Notes under the pieces: generated by a model
What the model saw: only the letters and a program-made list of their open reading frames with translations
Told to the model about the DNA's origin: nothing
Databases searched by the model: none
Program-made: the position numbers and the translations under genes
Source: Gnetum montanum
Lineage: Eukaryota > Streptophyta > Gnetopsida > Gnetales > Gnetaceae
Direction: 5' to 3'
NCBI GenBank assembly: GCA_015680685.1
Contig: MNCI01034266.1
Location: forward strand, 670,432 to 734,431
DNA: 64,000 nucleotides
Part shown: positions 22,606-35,929 of the stretch, in pieces
Layout of the letters: every line of letters begins with the position of its first letter
Position numbering within the stretch: the first letter of the stretch is position 1

Positions 22606-25600
22606 TATGGAGAATCTATCTCTACAAACTTTTGGCAAAGATGATGAAGGCTAGTCTCCAAACGTTGAAGAATTGGATCTTCTGTCATGTTGTCCTAGTC
22701 AATTTCCCCTAAATTAATTCTTGTGAGGATGTTGGTTTTATCCATACCTATCAATGACGGTGGCTCCTATGAGATTGTAGTGATAGTAGCCTCATTTGTA
22801 GCTATGGTGATCTATGGAGTAGGAGACTCAACCACTATTAGAGTGCTTTCAAAGAGGTTGAAAGCACTCTCAACTTAAATGCCCTGAATGAACATATCTG
22901 TCTTTTTCCATTTAGTTGTTTCATTCTTCAACCATTTCAAATAGGCATATCTATCAACCTTGTACTTGCAATTGTGGTTCCTTAGTGTCTTACCCCATTA
23001 CAAGACCCAAGCACAATAATCTTTCCAATCTTGTACCTTTTGAGAAATCAAGTCTAGCTACATTTGTTGCTCATGAAACTCTCAAGAAAGTGTAATATTA
23101 TCATGGATAGTATGCTAGTAGTGGGCCCACATGATCTTTTTTATTTGTAAGGCTCCCAAGTTCTCCAGTTGGACATCCATGAAAGCCTTAAACTCCTCAA
23201 GGTCTTGGATCCTCTAAGGTTACCTTTTAGTTTCATCCTTTAAGGCCATAACTTGTTCACATATGGATTCCTTAAACCTCTAAATCTCCTATGAAGCTTT
23301 AGCACATGAAACTGCTAGATTAGTGGTAGTTTTGTAAAGCTTCTAGGGGACATGTGTGGTGTCAAAAGGAAGTTTAGATAAGGAGTCAAACTCCATGTCT
23401 TGCATTAGATCCCATGTGACTGATGGCACTAAAAAAAGAAACAAAGATAATAATCATATACTTAATATATATAATATAGTTGTAGCATAAAATACATCTC
23501 ATAGAAAAATGACTAAGGCATAGCAAAATATAGTTCTTACTAATTTTGGATGCAACCTATTGCAACTGACAAACAATGTCCTTTGCCATCTTGTACATGA
23601 ATTCTATCTTGTTTGAGACCTCTACCCATAGTTTTAGGTAAAACTTAGGTACAAGGGCCTTTGCTGCTAGCTTAAGAGCTATAATAAGCATAACAATTAT
23701 TGGATAAGTAAGAACTCTAAAATCAAACATAAAACTATAGGAAAAAATAATTAGAGCATAAGTATACATGTGCTCTTCACTTCATTCTCATGATCATGTT
23801 CATCATCATTGGGGATTTCAATCAGAGACTCCCTGGGTAGTGACCCATTGAACAAGGTGTCATAATCATCAATATCTTTTTTCAAGAGTGCCTCCTTTGC
23901 ACATCTCTATTCTTCCTCTACCATGGCCCTATGCCTCTACTCTTCCTTCTTGGCATGCTCGTTTGCCTCTTCTACTTGCCTTTGTTCTTCTTCTACAACA
24001 GCAGATTGGGCTGCCAAGATCCATCGCTAATCTATAGCCATAAACTATTAGATTAGTTAGCATGAATAACCATAAAAAAATATATAGTCAAAAGAGATAA
24101 AACATAGTTGAATTGTACCTATGACTGCTTGGTCCAAAAGTGGGATCTTGAAGACAATCATATGCTTAGAGGGTGGCTCTAATGCTAGTGGTGCTTCGTC
24201 TACAAGCCTCTTCAGGTGAGCCCTAGCTACTCCAATGGCTTCAACATGCAACTGTTGGGCCCTCTTGATGTTTTTTGTAAACATAAGAGGTTCCTCCCCC
24301 ATGTTTTTATGGGATTCACATTAACTAACATTAAGGTTCTTAGTGGTTATGGATAGAGAATCTCCCATACCCTCCAGTGGGTTTTGGACCCTCATGGTTG
24401 GATAAAGATGCTTTATCTAAGGTCTGGAGAGTTGTTATGGGCCTTAGCACATCCATGATCCACCTATCTTCACCACCAATAATTTTTTTAACCTCTTTAA
24501 GTAGCCCAAAAGAAATTCATGGTACATGTGGACTATCATGGAAGAATCCATGCAAATTTTAAGGATTTCTTCTTTGTGGCTTGTAGCCAAGGAAATAGTC
24601 TAGTTAAAATGAATCCCCTCCATCATAACTTTCTTAAAGGTCCATCACTATGCAATATCAATCACCTTCTTTTGTAATATAAATTTAAGAAATATCCTTG
24701 ATCTAAATAAGGGATAAGACCCTTTTGCATTAGGGTTTGTAACGATACTGCAAGCAAGATCAAAGTGGCCCTTAGTAGCACCAAGCCATTCCTCAACTTC
24801 TACATGGTGGCCTACCTCTTTCATTGGTTTTGTGGAAATTTTTATTTCATTAGTGGAAACAATAAATAATTCATGGACGGTACCTTTGCTAATGGCAATA
24901 GTAATGGATAGGCCTCCTACTGCGGTGCAGAATACATTAACTTTTTCATCAAAATATTTAATAATGTTTAGAATCTTTGTAGAAGGGATGATAGGATTGG
25001 ATTCCATAAATATTTAAAGCAAACCTTCACTAGAAATGTTTGCTTGAATGCATTTAGATGCATTCTCCCTTAACCATTCTTGTGTTGGTCCCACCTCACT
25101 AAACTTTAGGATGAGATTTTCCACAGAACATTTGATGAGAGGTATAATAACATCTACGAGAGTGGAAGGCCCTATAAGAAAAACACAAGTGTTTAATGTT
25201 TAGTGATCATAAGAAAATTAAACCCTAAGTAACTATAAAACCTTTAACATAACAATCTACCTAATTTCCAACTCTTCTTCTTTTTTCTTGGAGAAGCTTA
25301 TATGGGGGTTCCATTAGTAATACCTGTATCTTTGATATCCTTAGGAGCTTTCCACTAGTTATGTGCTATTTTGACAGCCACACACCTCTTTTAAATAGGG
25401 TCAAATCTTGTAGGATATTCATCAAATTCCCCTCCTAACTATTCAAAAACAACATATTTAATCTTGGAGCCCTTAGTGAATTCATTCAACATGGTATGGC
25501 CTACTACCAGGGTTTGATCATTCTTGATCAAACCTAGATCATTAGCCTTGTACCTGCAAGATATGTGTAAAACCAAAAAGTTATATAAAAGATACTAAAT

Positions 25601-26095
25601 TAGATAAAGCCAAAATGTTAAAACCTATAATAGCCATGCTTGCCCCTATAATTGGTACACAGGCCTTGGAGGATTCTCAAATAAAGAGTGGACTTTTTGT
25701 ACCACCATTAGATTATTATTCATGTTGTATCATGAATATTCTAGCATGGTCTAGATATTTGAAAGGTACCATGGACTAATGAAATCCACTAGTTCTATTG
25801 CTACTCAAGTCTCTAGCTCATGGTTATAAACTAGGCAATCAAGCATGCAGACCCAAGTAGCAAAGTCTCCATGATGACTATGGCCACCTCCTTAAACAAG
25901 TGTGATGAAATCATCACACTAAATTATAGGAGAATATAGGCAAGGAAATCCCTTGCCCCTGGGTGGAACCATGCTAAAATCTTCTCCAATGCCAAGTCCA
26001 AAGGAGGTCTATGATATATAGACTGACCAAGACAACAGAGAATGCCAACCAACTCAACCACAATGAACATTGGATTAAGAAAGACCATAGAATAG
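22606..26095 (-). pseudogene. Antisense multi-exon gene (element E), exons 2-7
   Basis: Third copy of the antisense gene, more diverged. Exon 2 (about 26095-25635): VVELVGILCC, WFHPGARDFLAYILL, VAIVIMETLLLGS, FENPPRPVY. Exon 3 from 25553 after CTTGCAG: LGLIKNDQTLVVGHTMLNEF and EFDEYPTRFD. Exon 4 (about 25170-24300): EEWLGATKG and YPLFRSRIFLKF. Exon 5 about 24030-23800, acidic and Glu-rich. Exon 6 about 23670-23550 (PKFYLKLW, MYKMAKDI). Exon 7 ends near 22606 with DPILQRLETSLHH, matching C (YQILHHLEVSL). Introns are longer than in A and D. I could not place exon 1; MMKKGSK near 27620 is only a candidate. No acidic exon 8 was found. Confidence 0.68.
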
Positions 26096-28179
26096 GAAAT
26101 TATATATATATAAAAACAACATTAACACAAAATTTGAACACCTAGAATTTCTTAACAAATTTTACACATCCTAGTCAGGAGTGAAATTAGCCTCCATAAA
26201 AAGCTCCAAGGTGTTGGTTCAAATTTGCATAAGAAAATTCACAAAAAATAAATATATTATTACAACCTCTCCTAAACTTGATATCATAGACAAAACTATT
26301 ATAACCAAAAAATAACAACAAAAATTATGCCTTAGCTCAAAACATGCATTAATTTAGAAAAAGCATTAAAACATAGAAAAACTGGCCATAATAGAAATAA
26401 ATAAAAAAACTTACTAAAAATAGTAAGAAGATATTTTCTTTTAAAAAAACACAAAAAATTATAACATAATTTATAAAAAGAAAATCCCTAGTAGCATGAA
26501 GGTTGAAAATTCCAACTATGACAACCACATCTATCCTAAAAGGGGTAAAGTGCTATAGCCAAATTGAGAACAATTTAACATAGCTTTATTATAAAATTCA
26601 TAAAAATTCATCCTAGCTCTCATTTTAGTGACTCTACCATGAAAGGAATCCTAAAATAATGAACCTTCTATTCATGACCCTTGCAAGCAAAAACATGTAA
26701 CCATTCTTACACAAAACATAGCCAAAAATAGCAAAATTATAGCCATCACTATTAAACCCCATTTGCGCAAGGTTAGGAAAAAGTTCACCAAAAATTCATT
26801 ACATATCCAAATGGAGTTATTCCACCACCATTTGAAATATTAAATTGAACCCTAAACACCCATATGTAATAAAAATTCAAAACTGTGGCTGTGGTTTCAG
26901 AAAAAATTCATTAATATTCATGAAAATTTGAAAAACTACACAAACCCTAGTTTCACAACCAAATTGAAATAGCCATAACTTAATGAATAAAACTCCAAAT
27001 TAAACAAGACCATAGGCATTAAAAAGCTTACAAAGAAAAATTTAAACCCAAAACATCAAATTTTTCAAAACATAATCCATGTTTCTAATAAAGAATACAC
27101 AAAATAGCTTGCTTTTTGTACCAAAAAGCATAAAAAAAACAAAATTTAACATTATATAGTCATAGATTATAACCAAAAAATCCAAAACAATATTTACCCA
27201 TTACAAAATTCACCAAAATAAGGGGGTATGATACCATTATAATTTAATTTTAATGAGTCCTTAGGCCTAGATATAAGAAAAGTGGCCTAATCTAAAAAAG
27301 CAAGCCTACTTTCAAAAGTTGCATCTACAAAGGTGAAAACAACAAAATAACCCTAGATCCACATGAAAATTGCCAAAAAATGATGGTTGATTTTTCTGAA
27401 ATTTAATTTTATTAACTCCTTTTGACTAGATTTGATAAAAACAACATGTTTCTAACTAGAAAAAACACAAAAATGACTAGAACACCATGAAAAAAGGAAA
27501 AGAATGGCCTACCTTAGGACCAATGAAGAGGTCCCTTGAATGGAAATGGCCTTGGAAAATGTGGAGATCCTTTTGGTAGCCTAGTTTGATTCCTATATGT
27601 TAGGAGTTTTGCTACCTTTCTTCATCATGATGATCAATGTTGGAGGAAGGCTTGAAATCTAGAATAATTTGAGCTTCAATGCTAGCCAGGATAAGGATGA
27701 AGAGCTTCAACACTGAAAGTTGACAAGATCTACTACAAAAATGGATGCTTAGGCTCTCCTCCACTATGTTGGTTAATGGAATTCTGGTTTCTTATGAGGT
27801 TGTACAAGTTTTGACATTTAAAATCCATTAAAACCTAACATTTCCACTCCAAACCCCTACTTGCTAATTCTATGTATGACAACTCCACATACATTGAATT
27901 CCAAGGGGGTGAAGTATCCTCCATGCTATGAGTGGGGAGAGGGAAATATAAATTTCCTTTTTTTATTAATTTTTTAATTTTTTAATTTATAAAACCATGG
28001 GCACCACCCTATGCCCTTACACGTGATGTTATAAATTACATCAACGCTAGGGTTTTGACCTCCTTTAACACATAGAACCATATCCAAGCCTTAACCTACA
28101 TGCATCCACACTAGGGGCATCATACTTAACATGGATGTGCATATTTTGACTCTCAAAACCATAAGAAAATAGCTTCCTT
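26096..28179. other. AT-rich region upstream of the E antisense gene
   Basis: Very A-rich sequence (about 26100-27500) that could be the first intron of the antisense gene, then a moderately complex stretch to 28180. No frame here is shared with A or D, where the same interval is only about 300-500 bp. Confidence 0.4.
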
Positions 28180-31100
28180 GCCATTTTTGGTAGTTGCAAC
28201 TTGCATCATCAAACCCCAAGCTTTGAAAAGGAGATCAAACATTTCTAAAAAAAATTCACCCTGGGTATCCACGTTGGCTTACCCCCATACAAGGGAAGGG
28301 GGGCTTAGTGGAAAACAAAGGGGGGTAACCCTCATTCATATCCCTCACTACCCATCACACCTAGATCTAACCCCATGAAGGAGTTATTTTTGTGTTCTAT
28401 CACACCGAGAATGCACATGCATGCCAAAAATTGATCAAAATTTATCAAAAATCAGCCCCTTGGGATCTTCCATGCTAGCTTAACCCTGTAGAGGGGGCTC
28501 TCAGTGTGGAAATAAGGGGGTAAGCATAAAAATACATAAAAAATCCTTAAAACTAATAGTGTTTGATCTTGGGTGATGCCTAGTAGCTTCAACAACCCCT
28601 AGAATGCATATGCATGTCCAAAACTAATCAAAATTTGTGAAAAATTAGCCTCATGGGATCTTCCATGCTAGCTTACATCCTTGGATGGTGGCCTTAGCAT
28701 GGAAATGAGGGGATAACCTGAAATAAAAATTTGAAAGCCTTAAAAGTGAGAATTTTTGAGCTTGGGTGATGCTCAATAGCTCTAGTAGCCTCGAAAATGC
28801 ACATGCATGTTTAAAATTTATCAAAAATCAATCCCTTGGGATATTCCACACTCGCTTACCCCCTAGAGGGAGGGCGTAGCATGGAAAAATGGGATAACCT
28901 TTAAAACTACTTTAAAATCCTTAAACTTAACAAGCTTTGATCTTGGGTGATGTCTAGTTACATAAGAAACCCTAGGAATGTACATGCATGTCCAAAATTG
29001 ATCAAAATTCATTAAAAATCAACCCCTTGGGATCTTCCACACTAGCTTACCCCCTTGGAGCAAGGGGTAGTGGGGAGGGGGTGCTTAGTGCAAACATAAG
29101 GGGGTAACCTCAAAAATTAATCAAATAGCCTTATAAATGACAACTTTTGATATTGGATAATTCCCAATAGCACCAACAACCTCGGGAATGCACATGCATG
29201 CCCAAAATTGATCAAAAGTTTTCAAAAATCAACCCCATGGAATCTTCCATGTTGGCTTATCCACTAGAAAGGGGGCTCGACATGGAAACTAGGTGGTAAT
29301 CCTAAAAATTAATCAAATAGTCTTAAAATTAACAAATTTTGATCTTATGAAATGATCAGCATCACTAGTAACCTTAGGAATACACATGCATGTCCAAAAC
29401 TTGATTAAAATTTGTCAAAAATCAACCCCTTGGGATCTTTCATGCTTGCCTACCCCCTTAGAGGGGGGTTCTCAATGTGGAAACAAGGGGGTAACCTAAT
29501 AAACTAATACAAAAGCCTTAAAACTAGCAATTGTTCATCTTCAACAATGTTTGGTAGCTTTGGCAACACTAGGAATGCACATCCATGCCAAAAATTGATC
29601 AAAATTTGTCAAAAATCAGCCCCTTAGGATCTTCCATGGTTGCATGCCCTCTTAGAGGAGGGGCACAATGTGGAAACAAGGGGCTAACCCTAAAAATACA
29701 TAAAAAATCCTTAAAACTAATAATGTTTGAACTTGGATGATGCCTGGTAGCTCCGGCAACCTCAAGAATGTACATGCATGCCCAAAACTAATCAAAATTT
29801 GTCAAAAATTAGTCCCTTAGAATCTTCCATGCTAGCTTACCCCATGGAAGGGGGGCTAAGCATGAAAATAAGGAGGTAACCTAGAAAACTAATTTAGAAG
29901 TATTAAAATTAACAAGTTCTAATCTTGGGTGATGTCTAGTCCCTCCAACAATCCCAGGAATGCACATGCATGTCCAAAACTAATTCAAATTTGTTAAAAA
30001 TTATCCCCTTGATATCTTCAATGCTAGCTTACCCATTTGAGTGGGGGCTCACATAAGAAAGAAGGGGGTAACCTCAAAATTTAATCAAATAGCCTTAAAA
30101 TTAACAATTTTTGATCATGGGAAATTCCCAACAGCATCAGCAACCTTAGGAATGTACATGCATGCCCAAAATTGAACAAAAGTTATCAAAAATCAGCCCC
30201 TTGGGATCTTCCACACAACCTTACCCCCTGAAGGGGGTGCTTAGTGTGGAAATAAGGTGGTAAACATTATATTAATTAAATAGCCTTAATATTAACAACT
30301 TTTAATCTTGGGCAATGGTTAGTAGCATTGGAAACCCCAATAATGAATATGCATGTCCAAAATGAATCCAAAATTTATCAAAAATCAGCCCCTTGAAATC
30401 TTCCACACTAGCTTACCCCCACTAGAGGGAAGGCTTAGCATGAAAACAAGGGGGTAACCCTAAAAATTAATCAACTAGCCTCAAAATTGATAACTTTTAA
30501 TTTTGGACAATGATCATCAGCACCGACAAGCCCAGGAATGCACATGCATGTCCAAAACTGATCAAAATTTGTTAAAAATCAACCCCTTAGAGTCTTCCAT
30601 GCTTGTTTACCTCCCTGGAGGGGGGCCTCAGCATGGAAACAAGGGGGTAACCTCAAAAATTAATCAAAAATCCTTAAAATTAACAAGTTCTAATCTTGGG
30701 TGATTTCTAGTTCCTCCAACAATCCCAGGAATGCACATGCATGTCCAAAACTAATTCAAATTTGTTAAAAATTATCCCCTTGATATCTTCCATGCTAGCT
30801 TACCCATTTGAGTGGGGGCTCACATAAGAAAGAAGGGGGTAACCTCAAAATTTAATCAAATAGCCTTAAAATTAACAATGTTTGATTGTGGGAAATTCCC
30901 AACAGCATCAGCAACCTTAGGAATGTACATGCATGCCCAAAATTGAACAAAAGTTATCAAAAATCAGCCCCTTGGGATCTTCCACACTACCTTACCCCCT
31001 GAAGGGGGTGCTTAGTGTGGAAATAAGGTGGTAAACATTATATTAATTAAATAGCCTTAATATTAACAACTTTTAATCTTGGGCAATGGTTAGTAGCATT

Positions 31101-31610
31101 GGAAACCCCAATAATGAATATGCATGTCCAAAATGAATCCAAAATTTATCAAAAATCAGCCCCTTGAAATCTTCCACACTAGCTTACCCCCACTAGAGGG
31201 AAGGCTTAGCATGAAAACAAGGGGGTAACCCTAAAAATTAATCAACTAGCCTCAAAATTGATAACTTTTAATTTTGGACAATGATCATCAGCACCGACAA
31301 GCCCAGGAATGCACATGCATGTCCAAAACTGATCAAAATTTGTTAAAAATCAACCCCTTAGAGTCTTCCATGCTTGTNTAAAAACCAATTAAAAATCCTT
31401 AAAATTGACAAATTTTGATCTTGGGCAATGCCCAGTAGCATTAGCAACCTTGATAATGCACATACATGTTCAAAACTAACCAAAATTTATCAAAATTCAA
31501 TCCCTTGAAATCTTCCACATTGGCTTACCCCTTAGAGGGAGGGTAGTGGGGGGTGTGGGGTGAGGGATGCTCAACATGGAAACAAGGCGATCTTAGCATA
31601 GAAACTTCAA
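28180..31610. repeat. Tandem array of about 17 units of about 192 bp with an internal hairpin
   Basis: The landmark ATGCACATGCATG recurs at 28411, 28604, 28797, 28978, 29188, 29380, 29575, 29768, 29960, 30152, 30343, 30538, 30731, 30923, 31114 and 31308, mostly 191-195 bp apart. Each unit also has TTCCATGCTAGCTTACCCCC followed about 5-10 bases later by GGGGGGCTCAGCATGGAA, an inverted repeat able to form a strong stem, and then GGGGGTAACCTCAAAAATTA. The array lies between the antisense gene and pol of E and is absent from A and D. Confidence 0.9.
29903..31377. repeat. 771-bp step duplication in the satellite ending at an n
   Basis: About 704 bases (29903-30606) recur at 30674-31377, offset 771 bp (four units), at roughly 99% identity with a handful of differences. 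The second copy stops at the n at 31378, at the equivalent base to 30606. It may be a recent block duplication or a mis-joined contig overlap. Confidence 0.75.
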
Positions 31611-31684
31611 AACTCTTTTCTTAGGCCCAAATAGCCTAGAAACAACCCTAACTATTACCCAAATTCATATAATAGCCCTACAGC

Positions 31685-31990
31685 CTTGAACCATGGCCCG
31701 CTAAGGCCTAAAACTAGCAAAACCCAACCTCTTTTGACCTATATTATCCATGTTTCACCATTTATATCATGCTTCGGTTCATGTTACAACTTTTTTTGGC
31801 CTTATGTTGCATTATTGACCCGTATAAATTTCTTGTAGCCTTTTATATAGCCTTATACTTTCTTTATCTATTTTATTTTCCTTTGTTTAGCATTTGATGG
31901 GTAGCAAATAGTGGGGTTTGATCTTCCCTAACCATTTTTTGACACCATGGAATTATGGCTTGCCAAGGCCTAAAACTGGCAACACCATGA
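31685..31990 (+). repeat. Punctuation repeat on the pol side (element E)
   Basis: Two units: CATGGCCCGCTAAGGCCTAA plus AACTAGC at about 31693, and ATGGCTTGCCAAGGCCTAAA plus ACTGGC at about 31955. They lie between the satellite and the pol splice site. Confidence 0.7.
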
Positions 31991-32185
31991 TCCTTGTTAA
32001 CTAATTGCAGCCTTATTCCTTTGTTTAACCTTTACATGGCCCATATTACACTTTGTTTGCTTACTTATGTCTTACTTATAGCCTTGGATGACTTTTTTTG
32101 CACTAGAATAGAACATATTTGCATGATTTTATAGCATTTTAAGCATTGTTTATTAAGTTTTTTCTAGGTGCCACTTAATATGCTT

Positions 32186-32200
32186 TTTCTCAACATGTAG
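32186..32200 (+). promoter_or_regulatory. Probable 3' splice site before pol (element E)
   Basis: TTTTTCTCAACATGTAG|GATTA at the same relative place as TTTTGCAG|GACAG in A and TTTTTGCAG|GGCGA in D. Confidence 0.45.
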
Positions 32201-35200
32201 GATTAAAGTATGAGTATCTAGGAGCTGATGAGTCTACCTTTGAGCCTAAATAGGCCTCATAGTGATGTAGAATGGTATATTGACTATAACTACCTAGATT
32301 TGAGCTTGAGAGTCTTGTCGACTACATAGCCTCAATAGAGAAACCTCTAAACTGGCTTGAAAACTTAGTCAAAACCCTTGACTTAAATGAAGGTGACATT
32401 ACCGAAGACTCTTCAGTTGAGATTCTTGTCACAACGCATAGTGGTAAGGAGAAAGCCCTTCAACTAAGTCCCTTACTAGAACTTGAATAGGCTCAAGACA
32501 TCACCGAGGTCCTACAAGGTAACATTAAGGTCTTTGTCTATTCATACAAAGATATGCCAATCCTAGACCCATGCTTAGTATAGCATAGCATCATGATAAA
32601 CCCTAGCATTATACTAGTTAAGTAAAAAGTACATAAGATAAGACCTAATTTAGCCTTGGAAGTTCATGATGAGATCTCAAAGCTCTACCAAGCTAGTTTC
32701 ATTAGGGTTGTCGACTATGCAAAATGGGTTTCCAACATAGTGGTAGTCCCTAAGAAAATTGAGAGTATCCATATTTGCATCAATTTTTGAGAACTGAATA
32801 AAGAAACTATCAAAAACAACATCCCATTACCTAGTATTGATTAGCTTATCGATACCATAGCTAGGCATGACTCATTGTCCTTTATGGATAGATTCTCGAG
32901 ATAAAATCAAATTAGGATCGACATAGAACACCAACTTACGTGACCTTTATGACCCCTTAGGAAACCTTTTGCTATACTATGATGCCTTTTGGCCTCAGGA
33001 ATGTAGGAGCAACCTATCAACGAGAAATGACTTATATCTATAGTGATTCCATGCTAAATTTTCTTAATTATTACATGGGTAACATAGCCATTAAGTCTGA
33101 TGAGGCCAGTAACCATGTTAATGACCTAGATCTTATGCTTAAATGGTGCCTTAAATATGAGCTTAGGCTCAATCCCGAAAAGTTTGTTTACAGTTTCAAG
33201 ACTAGTAAGATGCTTGGTTTCATGGTATCTAAAGTAAGGATACGTGTTCATCTTGATAAGGTTAAGATCATATCCAAATTTTTAGTGCTTGCCAACCTTG
33301 AGGAGCTTTGGGGATTGCAAGGAAACTTGCAATTTTTCATAGGTTTATCACTAGGCTTATAGATAAATTATAGCCCATGCAACACTTGCTTAAGAAAGGG
33401 TTTCACTATGAGTGGATGGCTCAATGCCAAGAGGTCTTCAAAAACCTTAAGCAAGAGTTAACACAACTACCAATGGTCTATCCTCTACAAGAAGGTAGAA
33501 CTTTTTACATCTACCTAGCCATCTCTGACACATCCATTGTCTCTCTACTTTGTCAAAAATGAGATGATGGAGTGGAAATGCTGGTATAATATCTTAGCCA
33601 TGCATTAGTTTTCCACAAAACCAAATACACTGAAGTGGATAAGTATTGTCTAGCACAAGTCTTCTCATTGAAGGAGTGGAGACACTACCTCTTTAGAAGC
33701 CAAGTCAATATCACTTGCAAAGATAATGTGCTTAGAGCTATAATGACCAATATCTTTGAGAGTATCCATATAGCCTAATGGAAATCCATAACCATAGAAT
33801 TGACCTTCATTACATCTCCCAATTATCAAAAAAATTTCAAGCTATAGTCATACAATTCATAGTTTCAACTATTGATGACCAAGTAGCCATAGATCTTGAG
33901 TTCCCCAATGAGCATATTAGTACTCTTAGCCAAGTGCCTAAGGGTTATGAGGTGGTCATGCACTTTGACAAAGCTTCAATTGGCCATGGGGCTACTATTG
34001 TTTCCATCATAAAATTCCCATCTTGTCAAATTGAACCTTTCACCTATCATTTTGAGTTCTTGTGTACCAACAACATAGTGGGGTATGAGGGTTTGATTAG
34101 GGAAATGATGGTAGCTCATGACCTAGGAATTAGACACTTAGTGATTAAACGTGATTTCCAGCTTCTTGTTAACCAAGTAATAGAAGTCTATGTATATAAA
34201 GACAAACAATTACAACCATACTATGACCTAGGGAAACAATTGTTACAATAGTTTACAAACATTGATATATAGCACATACCCTAAAACAAGAATACCATAG
34301 CCCACACAATTTTAACATTAGCTCTTAGTGTGTGTTTAATAAGTTGTCCACCTTAATTGTGGACTATACTATTCCCATCACGCAGAACACTAAAGATACC
34401 TTTATAGCCATTTTCCTTACTACTCCTGATAGGGAGTGGTATGATGATATCAAATTTTACCTTATGCATGGTGAGTCTTTTCAAGGCTTGACTATTTCCC
34501 AAAATGATGCTATGTGAAAATGTTCGAAGAAATATGTCATCATAGGTGATAATACATTATGTCGATGATCCTATGATGGTATATTACTAAAGTGCTTATG
34601 TAAAATCGAAGCTAGAATAGTCCTAAAGGAGGTTCACAAGGGTGTTTGTGCAGAACATATAGGACCAAGAGTTATGATTGCTAAGATTAGGTGGTTAGGT
34701 TACTACTGGTCTCATATGAAAAGTGACTGCATTCAAAATATTAAGCCTTGTGACACATGCCAATGACATAGTAACCTCATACACATACCATTGACAGAGT
34801 TACATACTACTCATATCACCTAGTCATTTCAATGATGGGGGTTGAATATCATTAGACCTATAATACACAAGCCTTCTGCAAGTCATAGCTTCATCATCAC
34901 TACAACTAAATACTTTATGAAGTGGTTTGAGGCTATTCTCTTAAGGAAGACTACATCTGAACAAGTTTACAAATTTATCTTAGATAACATTGTAGGTTGT
35001 TTTGGCATACCCATGACCATAGTTACAGATAATGAACCAAAATTTAGTAGCCATGAAATAAAAGATTTTTTTCACAACCTGGGCATTAAACATTCTTTCT
35101 CATCACCTTATTATCCTCAAGCCAACAGACAAGAAGAGGTAAGTGAAAAATCCATTATCAACTTATTGAAGAAGATGCTCAAAAATAACAAGCATAAATG

Positions 35201-35678
35201 GCATATGCAGCTTGTCCATGTGTTATGGGCCTATAGAACAATCTATTGCATGACAATTGGAGCAACCCCTTATAGCTTGGTTGATGGTTCTAAAGGTATT
35301 TTACCTCTTGAGTTGTATGTTCCATCACTTCGAGTAGCCTTGACTAACTTGATCAATGATAAGCAACATAAAGAGTTGTAGATAGTGGCCCTAGACTTGG
35401 TGGAGGAGCAATGTATGCAAGTGCTTGCTTGCATTGAACATTATCAAGAGAGGTAGAAATGACAACACCACCATAACTTTACCAAGCATAAGATCAGGGA
35501 AGGTGACCTAATCCTCAAAGTTGTCCATGAGCAAGTAGGTAAATTATCAGCCAACTAGGAAGGGCCCTTCCAAATCACCAAAGCCTATGGTAATAAAGCA
35601 TTTAGGATAGATAACATGAAAAGGAATGAGTTAGCCAATCTGGTCAATCATTCCTATTTGAAACCATATTACATGTAG
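32201..35678 (+). pseudogene. pol: Element E pol: RT, two RNases H, integrase
   Basis: Leader with ENLVKTLDLNEGDITEDS and YSYKDMPILDP. RT about 32690-33360 (ISKLYQASFIRVVDYAKWVS, MMPFGLRNVGATYQ); the YxDD box reads YMGN, so the polymerase is dead. RNase H about 33420-33830; second RNase H about 33950-34330 (GYEGLIREMMVAHDLGIRHL). Integrase zinc region about 34600-34770 ending CDTCQ; core about 34840-35300 (TDNEPKFSS, SSPYYPQAN), with the LDIIGP Asp read as Asn. C-terminal domain ends NHSYLKPYYM at TAG 35676-35678. Many TAG/TGA stops. No tail, PPT or 3' LTR follows; element F begins within about 20 bp. Confidence 0.83.
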
Positions 35679-35929
35679 CTGATGATCATTAATAAGTGTG
35701 CTTGATTACTATGGGCTATATGGAATTATTGATAATTCTATAGAGATTGACCTCCTTCCTTATTCCCCAACTAATAGTTTATGTAATCTATTGTAAATGA
35801 CTCATTAATGATTTGTAGTCCTATAGCGATGGTGGTGGAACTTCTTATTGCTACTATTCTTGTTATTGTTGTTGTTCTTTTTGCTACTATTGCTCTTACT
35901 ATTGTTGATCACTAGGATCCTCTTGTTGT

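Noticed and set aside
27590-27650. MMKKGSKTPN frame as exon 1 of the antisense gene in E
   Set aside because: Only the basic character agrees with exon 1 of A and D; no donor or aligned residues were found.
28180-31610. Regularly spaced repeats as a possible CRISPR array
   Set aside because: Whole units of about 192 bp repeat without unique spacers, in a plant retrotransposon setting. It is a satellite.
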